Shown here piece after piece: positions 21,754 through 31,756 of a DNA stretch of 64,000 bases. Position 1 is the first letter of the stretch. Each line of letters starts with the position of its first letter. Position numbers and translations under genes: made by a program. The notes under the pieces were generated by a model. The model searched no databases. It had not been told where the DNA came from and worked only from the letters and a program-made list of their open reading frames with translations. The DNA lies in the NCBI GenBank assembly GCA_003116875.1, contig BCKT01000004.1:190845-254844 (forward strand), in the 5' to 3' direction. Source of the stretch: Takashimella koratensis (Eukaryota; Basidiomycota; Tremellomycetes; Trichosporonales; Tetragoniomycetaceae).

Positions 21754-23729
21754 ATGTCCAACTCGCCTTCCTCTGCTGCTGGTGACTTTTCGCGTTCGGA
21801 GACGATGGACGGTGCCGACTCCACCTCCCCTTCTCGCACGTTGACCGACCTCCACCGCCCTCTCGACAATGACGAGAAGAAAGCGGCCGCGCTCAACGGC
21901 GCATCGGACGCACCTGCCGCTTCTTTGCCCGTTGGCTCCACCCTCGGTGGTGAACTCGAGGCCAAGGGCGTTGTTACGCCAAAGGTCAACGTCCTCGCTG
22001 CGCTCCCTGCGCGTCGCAAGAACATCTTGCTCTTCTGCTTCGTAAGTGTGCTCTTCCTTCTCCTACGTCCTTTTTCTGTGTCTGCCTCATGGCTGCACGC
22101 CACACCCTCGCCTCCGGCCTCGCGGCCGCATTGGCTCCCCCGCAGCATCATCACACTCCTTTCGGTGTAGCCACCTCCGGATCCCCGAGGTGGCAGCACG
22201 TGTCCGAACTTTAGCTGACTCGTGGAATTTCCCCTGTTCTTTCCCCCGATCCCGTGATCTGCATCCCCGTGATCCCCGTAGTGCTTGTCCATGTTCATCG
22301 ACGCTGCCGGTGTCTCTGCCACTTTCTTGATGACGGCACCGATCGCTAGCGACCTCGGTGTCAGTGTCGGTAACGAGGCCTGGATCTTGGGTACCTGTGA
22401 GTTGCCTCCTCTTCGTGGCATTGTGGCACCTACTGACCCGACACAGACTCCCTTGCTTTCGCCTCGACCCTCCTCTTCGCTGGTCGTCTCGCCGACTTGT
22501 ACCCGCCTCACTTGCTCTACAACATCGGTTTCGTCGGTCTCGCCGTCTTCTACCTCATCATCTCGTTCATGACCGACCAGTACGCGTTCTTCGTCCTCCG
22601 TGCCGTCTCCGCCCTCCTGGCCGTCTGGACCATCCCATCGTCCATCAACATGATCATCCAGATGTACCCTGATCCAGCGGACCAGGCCAAGAAGCTTGCT
22701 CTCTTCGGCATGTCCGGTGCGCTCGCCAACACGATCGCGCTTGTCCTCGCTGGTGTCTTCCTCCTCGCTAGCTGGAGGTGGTACTTCCGCTTCATCTGTT
22801 TCCTCATCGTCCCGACCGTCCCGCTCACATGGTGGCTCATGCCCAAGACCGAGGCGGTCGCTTCGGACTTGCCCGGCGCTGAGAAGTGGAAGCGAATGGA
22901 CCTCGGCGGTGTCTTCCTCCTCATGGCCATCCTCGTCCTCTTCATCCTCGCCTTCACCCAGGCGACCGTCGACGGCTGGAACTCGGCCATCTTCATTGCC
23001 CCGCTCATCGTCTCCATTGCTCTCCTCCCCGTCTTCGTTTACTGGGAGTACCGACAGCCTGAGGGCTACTCCCTCCTCCCTCACGGGATCTGGCAGTACC
23101 CCAACATCTTCCCGCTCATCCTACAGGCGTCGGCCATCTTCATGTGGTTCGCGACTTACCAGCTCCGATCGGCCACCTACTTCCAGGATGTCATTGGCGA
23201 CTCGGCTATTCTCTCCGCCGTCAAGCTCTTGCCTATGGGTATCACCGCTCTCTTCGTCGGTGGCGCTTCCCAGGCTGTCCCCTCGCTCATCGTTCGCCCT
23301 CACTACGTCCAGCCCATCGCCTCTGCTCTTTGCTTCGCAGGTAGCATGCTCCTCGCCTACTCGAACGGCGGACACGGCAACGACTACTGGAAGTTTATCT
23401 TCACCGGCGAGATTATCGGTACCGCAGGTGGTATGCTCATCTTCATCGGGATGAACACCTGTATCATTCAGTCCTTCCCTCTCGAGTACGCTGGTGTCGG
23501 TGGTGCCTTTGCCAACGTCATCTTCCAAATCGGTGGTGTTATCGGTATCGGTATACAGTCCGGTCTTACCTCCACCGGTGACGGCACCCTTGCCGACTGG
23601 GAGGGTAGCAAGAACGGCTACTTCTTCACCTCGGCTTACATCATGGTCACGGGTCTTCTCTTCCTCGCTTTGTACCGACAAAGCAAAATGCCGCAGCACG
23701 CCCAACAAGGGATCGCCGCGGCCGTCTAA
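21754..23729 (+). CDS. Major facilitator superfamily transporter, DHA2-like
   Basis: Three exons (21754-22041, 22282-22396, 22447-23729) encode 561 aa. The first about 80 residues are a cytosolic, Ser/Ala-rich tail. Membrane spans begin at KNILLFCFCLSMFIDAAGVS. Motif A is GRLADLYPP between spans 2 and 3. An R-x-VSALL-x-W segment and GMSGALANTIALVLAGVF (motif C-like antiporter signature) follow, then WRWYFRF. Hydropathy suggests 12-14 spans. The pattern fits proton antiporters of the DHA2/ATR1-like group (drug, aminotriazole, boron or polyamine efflux), but the substrate cannot be read from sequence. TATA elements and a long leader suggest inducible expression. Confidence 0.85.
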
Positions 23730-24679
23730 GTCGGTCCAGAGAGAGTAACATGTGGCCCCCAACCTCCACTTCACCACTCCACACTCCATACACAGCCAGA
23801 GCGGCGCCTTCAACGACTCCTGTAACACTACACTAGGCGCACGAGACACGCCTCGGGCTGGGAGCGAGAGCGATTAGTTGCTTCTCGCTCTTCATAGAAT
23901 TAAAGCCGACGCTGTATATATGACAATAGTTTTTCAAACCCATGTCTGTTTGACCTAATGCAAGAAAACATGAGTAAAGAATTCGATTGAAGGGGATTGA
24001 GGACTGAGCATTGACCATGAAGATGAGCTTTGACTGTCTTGAAGCTGACCGTGAGCTGCGACAGCGCAACTGAACGGAAGCTGGGTACAGAATCACAGTC
24101 TACTGTAGCGGGCAATTTGTCTTTCTGGCTACCCGATCACTTGGCTAGCTGCTGGTATGTGGCTAATCGGCCGCACGCTGTAATAGCAAGAACAGGGAGC
24201 AGACGACGAGCGTCTGGCGGTGGCATCATCTGGTAGTCGTTGTACTTGTGACGGATGCGTCAAATGAGCGATGCCTCTCTATATCTCAGAGTTGACCCAG
24301 TGACGCTCCTTTCACATCGACCTCCTCTCTCTTTGGCTCAGACGTGTACACCAGCTCAACTGTTGCGCATTTGGACAACCGACTGCGGCTTCCAATCGTT
24401 TCAGGCCTTGGTCACGTTTCAGGCTCTGGTTTGGTTGGTATGGGAAATATGGGATACTCGATGCGCTTAGCTCTTGCGCCTTCCATTGCAACGGGTTTGT
24501 GTGTGAGCTCACTCCCCACCCGTAGAATTGGCCTTCGTATACAGCTTTGTGACAAGAAGGCATACACAGACTCAGTGGTATATAATCCCAGTCCAACGGA
24601 CGACATGCCTCTTCCTTAACCAAGTTTGACAGCCTCTAACCACCTCAACAAATACAGTTTAGCCGATATTTTCCAAGCA
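23730..24679. other. Intergenic region after the MFS gene
   Basis: No gene is supported. A TATA box for the next gene lies at its right end. Confidence 0.4.
24579..24586 (+). promoter_or_regulatory. TATA box of the 24680 gene
   Basis: TATATAAT about 95 bp upstream of the ATG at 24680. The paralogue at 26027 has a TATA-like string at a similar distance, which supports both being real transcription units. Confidence 0.45.
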
Positions 24680-25230
24680 ATGAGCGATCGTGATACAAGC
24701 CGCGGAGTAAGGAGGAACCGCTCGCCCGTAGGGCGGCGGTACACCGACCCTCGAAGAGGTCATCTCGACCTTTCTCAAACTGAGACGGCAGACTCTCGAG
24801 GTCGAACCGATGACGCAACTGCTACCGGTTGGCAACAACAGTCCCCTCACGCGGACTCTGACTCCGACGACCATAGAGGTGGCACTACCTCAGGGTATAC
24901 TGCCCCCGAGTGGGGACCGATCACCTTCCGCCGACAGGAGAAACAACACAAGTGGACACTATACAAGCGACCAACACCCAAGACGATACTGCGACAGGGA
25001 CACAAAGTGCCACTGACAATGGTGGTGACGAGGATTACAACAGCGTCATCGCGAGGTGGGTTCCTGAGAGTAGACACCGCTTCACGTCCCGTCGAGATGG
25101 AACGGCGCCCGACCGCATACAGACGGAAGAACCTCAGGCTGCGCCAGAGACTGCCGAGTCAAACGAAGAGGAGACGAGGTATGGTAGGACTACCACTGCG
25201 GATGACCGAGAAGGGAAGGAGAGGGAGTAG
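24680..25230 (+). CDS. Small disordered protein, paralogue of the 26027 gene
   Basis: The frame from the ATG at 24680 begins MSDRDTSRGVRRNRSPVGRR and GHLDLSQTE, matching the start of the 26027 gene (MNDRPNRHGRGDRNRSRRR, GTLDLSVID). The matching C-terminal half (GGDEDYNSVIARWV, then acidic/Gln-rich tail) lies in another frame. Removing a 59-nt segment, 24879-24937 (GTGGCA...ACAG), joins them to give about 163 aa. The donor is weak, so a frameshifted pseudogene is the alternative. The product is Arg-rich at the start and acidic at the end, with no globular domain, signal peptide or membrane span. Function unknown. Confidence 0.5.
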
Positions 25231-26026
25231 TATTGAAGCGAACAAATGGATAAATGGTAGCGAGACTTCTATCCACCGCGGCGTCAAGCTTGAGACTTTG
25301 GCAGAGGGGATTATGCACAACTTTGCAGACGAATATTGACAAAAGCGCTGGGCTGTGTGTAATGGGCTGTAAGGGGCTATAACAGACAGACCTGGTTTGT
25401 GCTCGGTGAGAAAGCCTGGAAAACGTTTTCTCAGCTGGACTAACAACGTCCGTCGGATCCGAAATTGGGGCTGGTCAAAGGAGAGTCAGCGGAGACTATG
25501 TGTTTCAGGCTTTGTACGTCGCGGAGAAGGCGGAGTGAGGAAGGCGGGACACGTAAAGGCAGAAGGCGAGAAGTCGGAGTTGAGTTCAAAGCGAGAGCAC
25601 CCAAGCGAGGCTGAGAGACTGATCTGGCTTTAACCTAGCTGACATCCGGTAGGGGTAATGTACGAGGGCGGAGACCATTGACCAAAGTTCAAGAGGAGCT
25701 TCACAATGCCCCAACATGAGCTCCCCCACACTGACGCCCGATCCTGCCCGCTCAAGAGGACTTATCTCTTACCAGATCCCTTGCGATGTCTGAATCCTTT
25801 CGTCTGTGTTTCGCCGTTGCAGACTCTGAAACGCTGCTACTTGCCCCCGCTAGCCTTCGGGAGAAACCTTCGGCCGAATTGAGGTCTGAGCAGCTGAGAC
25901 ACTGAGTGCTAGGAGGGTATATATCCAATCCTGGGAGGCCGTCAGAGTATAATTGACTAAAGACGAAGCTTTGCCAGTCATCCGAACGGCATTTGATAAG
26001 CGTGACGCCCTGAAACCGATAAAACG
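25231..26026. other. Spacer between paralogous small genes
   Basis: No gene is supported. TATATAT at 25918-25924 lies about 105 bp before the next ATG and is the likely core promoter of the 26027 gene. Confidence 0.4.
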
Positions 26027-26560
26027 ATGAACGATCGACCCAATCGACACGGCCGAGGGGACAGAAATCGATCCCGGCGACGAGGTTTGGTGAACTCTGC
26101 TCGACAAGGAACTCTCGACCTTTCGGTGATTGACCCTGACCCGCAAGGAGGAGAGTCTCTCAGCGGCCAGGAAGCAACAGAGCAGACCAGATCTGAGCAA
26201 GGGGAAGCCCACACCCAGCACCCGTCAGAACGAGACACCACCGCCACCGCACCTCAGCACTTTCGGGCCGCCACCTTTGACCTTTCCGCCAACGGAGACA
26301 CTTCTCGACCGAATGCCACGACTTTCACCCCGTACGAGGACGATGACTATCCCCGCAATCCTGACCTGGACGACCTTGCTCGGTGGGTTGCCAACAACCA
26401 ACGCCTTTTTGCTCCTGGAGGCAGGGGCTCGGAAGCAGATCCCGAAGAGGCGACCGAGTCTCACGGAACCGAAGAGACGGAGCCGGCGCAGCAGGAGACA
26501 ACCAGGCATCACCAAGCTACCACCAAAGACGACGAAGACGACCAGAACGACGCTGAGTGA
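26027..26560 (+). CDS. Small disordered acidic protein, uncharacterised
   Basis: Uninterrupted 177-aa frame. The first about 25 residues are strongly basic (Arg/Asn-rich, DNA/RNA-binding or nuclear-targeting in character). A short conserved block GTLDLSVID follows, then a Gln/Thr/Glu-rich linker. The only folded-looking segment is about residues 105-125 (YEDDDYPRNPDLDDLARWVANNQRLF), and the tail is very acidic. The 24680 gene keeps the basic start, the LDLS block and the ARWV block. Conservation of these blocks between diverged copies argues for coding function. No family is recognised. The antisense 267-codon frame over this gene is judged a shadow. Confidence 0.55.
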   Translation: MNDRPNRHGRGDRNRSRRRGLVNSARQGTLDLSVIDPDPQGGESLSGQEATEQTRSEQGEAHTQHPSERDTTATAPQHFRAATFDLSANGDTSRPNATTFTPYEDDDYPRNPDLDDLARWVANNQRLFAPGGRGSEADPEEATESHGTEETEPAQQETTRHHQATTKDDEDDQNDAE

Positions 26561-27355
26561 GGCTACTCTGATTTTCAGGTAAAGACCATCACAAAAGCCG
26601 ACAGAAAGGGGCGACGACCATTCGCAGCGAGTAGGGCATCTCGTCAATGAAAAGAGACTGGGATGAACAGAAGGAGGAACCGTCATCTGTTGCTCAGGAT
26701 GAGGAAAGCTCGACTTATACTGTACATGTAGGGGGGGGGGGGGGTCCGGATGCAAATTGTCAATAGTGGAGCGAGAGTAGCACTCTGTCGCCCATCTGCG
26801 GTAGACTCTTATGGACTGTGCGGCAAGTGGGGCTTTAAGTGATCTCACAGAGCTGCAAACAATAGCAAGGCTGCTTGAGGAAGGGGGGGGGGGGATAAGG
26901 CTTCTGACTGACAAGCACTGAGGAGTGTCTCCTCTTCTGCCTCCTGAGAGGTCTAAAAGGACCCCAGATCTGGCAGTACACGCAACATTCAGGCTACACC
27001 CATCTTCCACATCTCCTCTCGCCGCCATCTGCTCCTCTTATCTGGAAGTCATGTAATCGCCAGATCCGGAGCATACCCGAGCTTGCACCCTGTGTATAGG
27101 GTGTTGTACTGCCGCCTTCGAATGATGCTTAGACGGTGTAACTCAGCCTGGAGGGTGATTCTTTTCACTCAGCGGAAGGCGGGTGTGGAGGCGAACAGAT
27201 AAGGGTGATAGAGCTCACGGCGCCAGATTTGCGATAAGAGCGTATCTAAAGGGCTCAATGCTCTGTCCATGTACCCCATCCCTATCATTGCACAGTGGAA
27301 ATCACCATAGGTCTTTCCGTCACTGTCTAACAACCCGATTTCTACGCCACCGACC
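26561..27355. other. Spacer with short G runs
   Basis: Runs of 13 and 10 consecutive G lie at about 26731-26743 and 26884-26893. No gene is supported. Confidence 0.4.
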
Positions 27356-27703
27356 ATGTCTCGTGACTATCAGTACACCGCCTCGTCCGCGCCCACCACC
27401 TCGAGCACCACCACCACCGGTTCAACTACAAGTTCGGTCGTTTATCTCCCAACCTCATCCTCCATGTCAACCGCCCCGCAACAAGGAGAGCGTAAAGACT
27501 CGGCGTGTTACGTGAGTACAACCGATGCAACCGCCGCCGGTAACGACGACAATGAATCATCCCCCGACGAACAATTCACTGGGCCCGTGTTTGATGCATT
27601 GGTGAATCAGCTCCCAACTCCCCCGAGGACCACGAGGACGCGTACCCCAACGGACTTTCAGACCTCCAACGTGAGCTCGGCGTCGACTTCGACGGGAGGG
27701 TGA
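27356..27703 (+). CDS. Small Ser/Thr-rich hypothetical protein
   Basis: 115-aa frame from an ATG at 27356. The first half is Thr/Ser low complexity. The second half holds an acidic segment and DEQFTGPVFDALVNQLPTPPR, which has a helix-like periodicity and sits where the genes at 24680 and 26027 have their ARWV block. That relation is too weak to assert. A GTGAGT inside the frame near 27513 could be a splice donor, so the 3' half may be wrong. Could be a third, faster-evolving member of the local set or a chance frame. Confidence 0.3.
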   Translation: MSRDYQYTASSAPTTSSTTTTGSTTSSVVYLPTSSSMSTAPQQGERKDSACYVSTTDATAAGNDDNESSPDEQFTGPVFDALVNQLPTPPRTTRTRTPTDFQTSNVSSASTSTGG

Positions 27704-28099
27704 CAATGATGAGAAGTGTCCCTTCGTTCACTCGTACAGGGCTAGCACGATGTCGACAAGACCGGCCAGTGAGGAAAGGATCTCTGAGCTTGTGTACGAG
27801 CATGTTTGTGTTAGGGCGGGACTGGGTACTAGGTTGAGAATAACAGACGGGTATGGACGAGTACTGTATATATGTATGCATGTCGGGTTGAGTGTTCCGC
27901 AATTCCACCGAGGCAAGCCGCCACCGCCACCGTCCTGGCCGCTTGGTGTTCCCGTAGCCGACGTTGTGCCTCGCCTCCGGTGCGTCGAATCCATCCTCCG
28001 TCGACTTCCCTTTACCTTTGTCCCTTCCCTCTTTCCCACATCCATCCCATTCTCACCCGATCATCATCATCCCCCTACCCCCCTCACCGGTCCACCGCC
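27704..28099. other. TUL1 upstream region
   Basis: Promoter and CT/CA-rich leader for the gene starting at 28100. No separate feature is seen. Confidence 0.4.
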
Positions 28100-31000
28100 A
28101 TGCCTGATCCGGACCCCTCGTCATCACCGCGCGCGTCACGGCCGGTGCTCTCTTCCTTGCCTAACCGCGCACGCGCTCCGTCCTCCCCCTCTGCCCCGAC
28201 TCCCACACTGACCACTCCCGGTCCTGCTCGCTCCGACCCTCCCACTGGGCCAACCACCGGCGCAGGCGGGACGACGGGCGGCGTGACTCCGACTCCACCT
28301 GGACTCCCACCCGGCGCGCTCGTAGGCCTCAACGGGACGGCCCCACCCCCTCGCGCATCCGTCTCGTCCATGCTCTTCCTCACACTCTTCTTCTTCTTCA
28401 TGTCTGGTGGGAATGCCCCTACACAACCGATCGTGGTAGGACCCGATGGAGAGTTTCATCGCGTCACTGAGCTGGATATCGCCCAGGGGCTGGTGGATGA
28501 GTATAATGGGTGGATGAATGGGACAGGCAATTGGACAGAGGTGGGTTAAATCGAGAGAGATGGAGCAAGTGCTGACTGTCCCCTTCCACGTTACAGCCAA
28601 GCCCACCACGGTTGCTGCCATCAACAATCGTGCCGTCACGATACACACACCACTCACCACCCTACTTTCAAAACATCACCGGCTTCTACCGTGAAGCTCG
28701 CGTATCCCCACTCGACCTCATCAAGCCTGACCCTTCCCGCTCCCCCTCTGACTTCTTCCACGGCATCCACATCCCTTCTATCAACTCCACATCGCCTGAC
28801 TCTGAAGCTGCGTGGAACGAGACGCGCGCTGTTGAGCTGCGGGGCGACTTTGAATGGTCGGCTGTCGACTCGTGGTCGATGAACCTGAAAGAACGCAACG
28901 TCTCTGCGGTTCTTCCGGCATCCACGGCGTCCACAACCGAGTCTGAGCTCAAGAAGCCTGACCCCGTGGACCCAGAGTACCTCGAATGGACCTGGGTCAA
29001 GGGGACAGCCACGATCGCGGCATCGTCAGTCTCCGATAGCGTCGAGTACGATTTCTACGGACTGCATCATATCCCCAATGGCACGTACGAGCTCATCGCT
29101 CGACCCCAAGGGGTCAGGATCGATATCAGGGATATCCCACTGCTTTACCCAAGTCATCATAATGTGACTTCGCGGATCATCTTGGCCGAGCTGGAGAAGG
29201 AGCTCAAGACGCAGCAGGAGAACCTGTTGATCGCGGAGGCTACCCCGGATGGTGAGTGCGGTTTGCATTAAGATTAAATGCTGATATATCCCTAGACACA
29301 CCCAGGACAGCATGTCGACTCTCCGCACACCTTAGCCTCCCTCCCTTGCCCGCTGGCGTCTCTCCCGAGTCCATTGCGCTGTACGACCAAGAGCTCCGTC
29401 GGCCGACAGGGATCCTGTGGAGCTTGCCGCGCCCACCGCACTATTGGGACGGAGTAGGTCTTGGCGGGGTCGTGGTGGCGGATGACTGTGGATGGGCGTA
29501 TGGCATCGATGGAGGCAAGGGTGTTGTGATTGATGATTTCTGGCGCAAGTCGGTCAACTGTAAGTCAGCAAGCGGTTGTAACATCGTTGAACCCAGAACG
29601 GCTCGTGGAGAGACGCTGACACCCCTTAGATGCCGCATTCGCTACACTATCCCAACTACTCGTTCTCGTCCTTCTCGTGAGACAAATGGAGTCGACACGC
29701 ACACCAAGCACCTTGTCCAAAGTCTCGCTCTGGACCATTGTGATGATGGGGATCTCAGACTCTTGGGTGTTCTCAGCACACGTCGTCGTTGGGATCATGT
29801 CGGACAACAAGTCGTCGTTGCCTATGCTCGTCCCGGGGTTCTTGTCGCTGTGTACAGCTATTGTCTTTGGTCCTGTGAGTGAGAACAAGGGCTACCAACC
29901 TCGTTGTGAATGATATGATTCTGTGCTGACCCGTGGGCTTTCAGAGGTACGCGATCCTGCTGCATCGGATTCAAGCTCCAGAGCGGACCGCACCATCGCA
30001 GACACCTGCGCAGACTCCGATTGGAACGCCCGTGAATACTCCACCTGGCAGTCCAAGCCTCAACCCAACGACACCAGGTGGCAACTCGCAGCCGACATTG
30101 TCTTCTGCATCCGTATGGCAAGCGATCACTGGTATCTTGGCTGAACATCCTTTCATCCGATGTAAGTCAGGTCTTCGGATGAAGAGCAGGAAGCTTACTC
30201 AAAGCTAGGGTTCCTCGGTGCGACTGCTCTTTTCATCGGATTCCAAATTGCCTTCCTCCCTTCTGTCATCCCGTTCTTTCTCTTTGGCGTCTACTCAATC
30301 TGGGTCCCGCAGATCTGGCGAAACGCAAGGCGCGGGAACAGTCATTCCCTCTCTTGGTCGTTTATCATCGGCACCAGTGTCGGCCGTCTCGCTCTGCCCG
30401 TCTGTGAGTGAGAGTCGATGCGGTTCAAGGCACAGTAAGCTGACGATTGTTCAGACGCTTTCGCTTGTCCACAGAACGTGTTATTCGTGAAACCAACGAA
30501 ATGGGTGTGGGTGCTTGTCCTCTGGCAAGTCGTCCAGATTGGTCTGTTGTTCGCCCAGGAGCGTCTGGGTCCAGCGTTCTTGTGAGTAGGGATGTGACGT
30601 GGACGGGTTGAGAATGGACGCTGACGTGAATTATACAGCTTGCCGAAAAGCGTGCGTATTGGCTTCAGAATATTTTTGGCCATGACCACTGCATCCAAGC
30701 TCTGCAACTTACACACTCCCTTTATGATCGCTGACCATTCATTTGCCCTACTGTCTACTACACAGCTCGCGCCACCCGAAAGCTACAATTACCACCCTCT
30801 TATCCCTCCTACGGACCCGGAGAACCCAGCACACGAGCACGAAACGACCTGTTCGATCTGTATGGAGGAGGTCGATACTCGTCCCAGCGGTCCCAGCGGC
30901 GCGCTCGATTCTGCGGCCGCCGGGGTACCAGGATCGGCATTGTTGGGTCTCACAGGAGCAAGGAGGCAGTATGCGCTCGCTCCTTGTCATCATCTGTTCC

Positions 31001-31184
31001 ATACGAAATGTCTTGCACAGTGGTTAGCTATCAAGGTGAGCTATAGTGGATGGATTGACGGCGTGGGGAAGGCAATGGGTGGAGCGTGTAATGCCAGATC
31101 AGCGAAGAGAGGATCAAGTGCTGATTCGATCCAATCACACAGACCATTTGTCCTCTGTGCAAACGCAGCTTGCCGCCTTTGTAA
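28100..31184 (+). CDS. TUL1: Transmembrane RING E3 ligase TUL1/DSC1
   Basis: Golgi/endosomal ubiquitin ligase, the core of the Dsc/Tul1 membrane-protein quality-control complex (S. pombe Dsc1 acts in SREBP activation). Ten exons (28100-28540, 28597-29251, 29296-29559, 29630-29874, 29945-30161, 30209-30403, 30455-30581, 30639-30651, 30766-31035, 31143-31184) give 822 aa. A Pro/Ser-rich start is followed by a first span near residue 90, a long luminal domain (NITGFYRE, TGILWSLP, DCGWAYG), six or seven spans, and a C-terminal RING-H2: CSICMEE, CHHLFHTKCLAQW and CPLCKRSLPPL. The final RING cysteines come from the last 42-nt exon. Exon 8 is 13 nt. Convergent with the GT90 gene. Confidence 0.93.
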
Positions 31185-31756
31185 CGACCCTCGCCACACG
31201 TCTCCAAAGTCTACGGACAGTTCATCCCATCGCGTCCGCCCCATTGTATCCTTCCCTCGCCATTCCAGCAGGCCGTTGACCACAGTTTCATGTCTGTAAC
31301 TCTTACTTGCCTGTACCAATACCCAGCATATCGTTTGAGAGCCATTCCGACGGCCTCTATGACCTACCCAGCTATATTTTTGCATAGCGTCTGTACCATG
31401 TTTCAATCTCAGGTGAGATTCGATATCACATCAGCCATACCACGGTCGTAGTCCCATCTCATGCATTCATGACCTTGATACTGGGTCACAAACGGAAAGT
31501 AGATCAAGAAAAAGAGATACATTCATGCTAGAGAAGTATCATACTAGAGGAAGAAGGAGATCGTAGCCACACTCAGAGGAACGAAGCCAGTGGAGGTAAT
31601 GGGGCTTAGAGAACGTGAGGGCTTTGTGATTGTGTACAACGAGGAGCGAGGTAATGGCGCGGTCATGAAGACAGAAGGTTACCGATGAGATGTCGAGTTG
31701 GCATCGCTGGACAGACGAGAACGTTCGACTGAATTGAAAGAGGGAACGCCATCGCC
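31185..31756. other. Convergent intergenic region, TUL1 and GT90 gene
   Basis: 3' flanks of two convergent genes. No other feature is seen. Confidence 0.4.

Noticed and set aside
21735..23084. 449-codon open frame antisense to the MFS gene
   Set aside because: Highly charged low-complexity translation that covers coding exons and introns of a clear transporter on the other strand.
26225..27028. 267-codon antisense frame over the 26027 gene
   Set aside because: Low-complexity translation without a fold. The plus-strand frame is favoured because its blocks recur in the 24680 paralogue.
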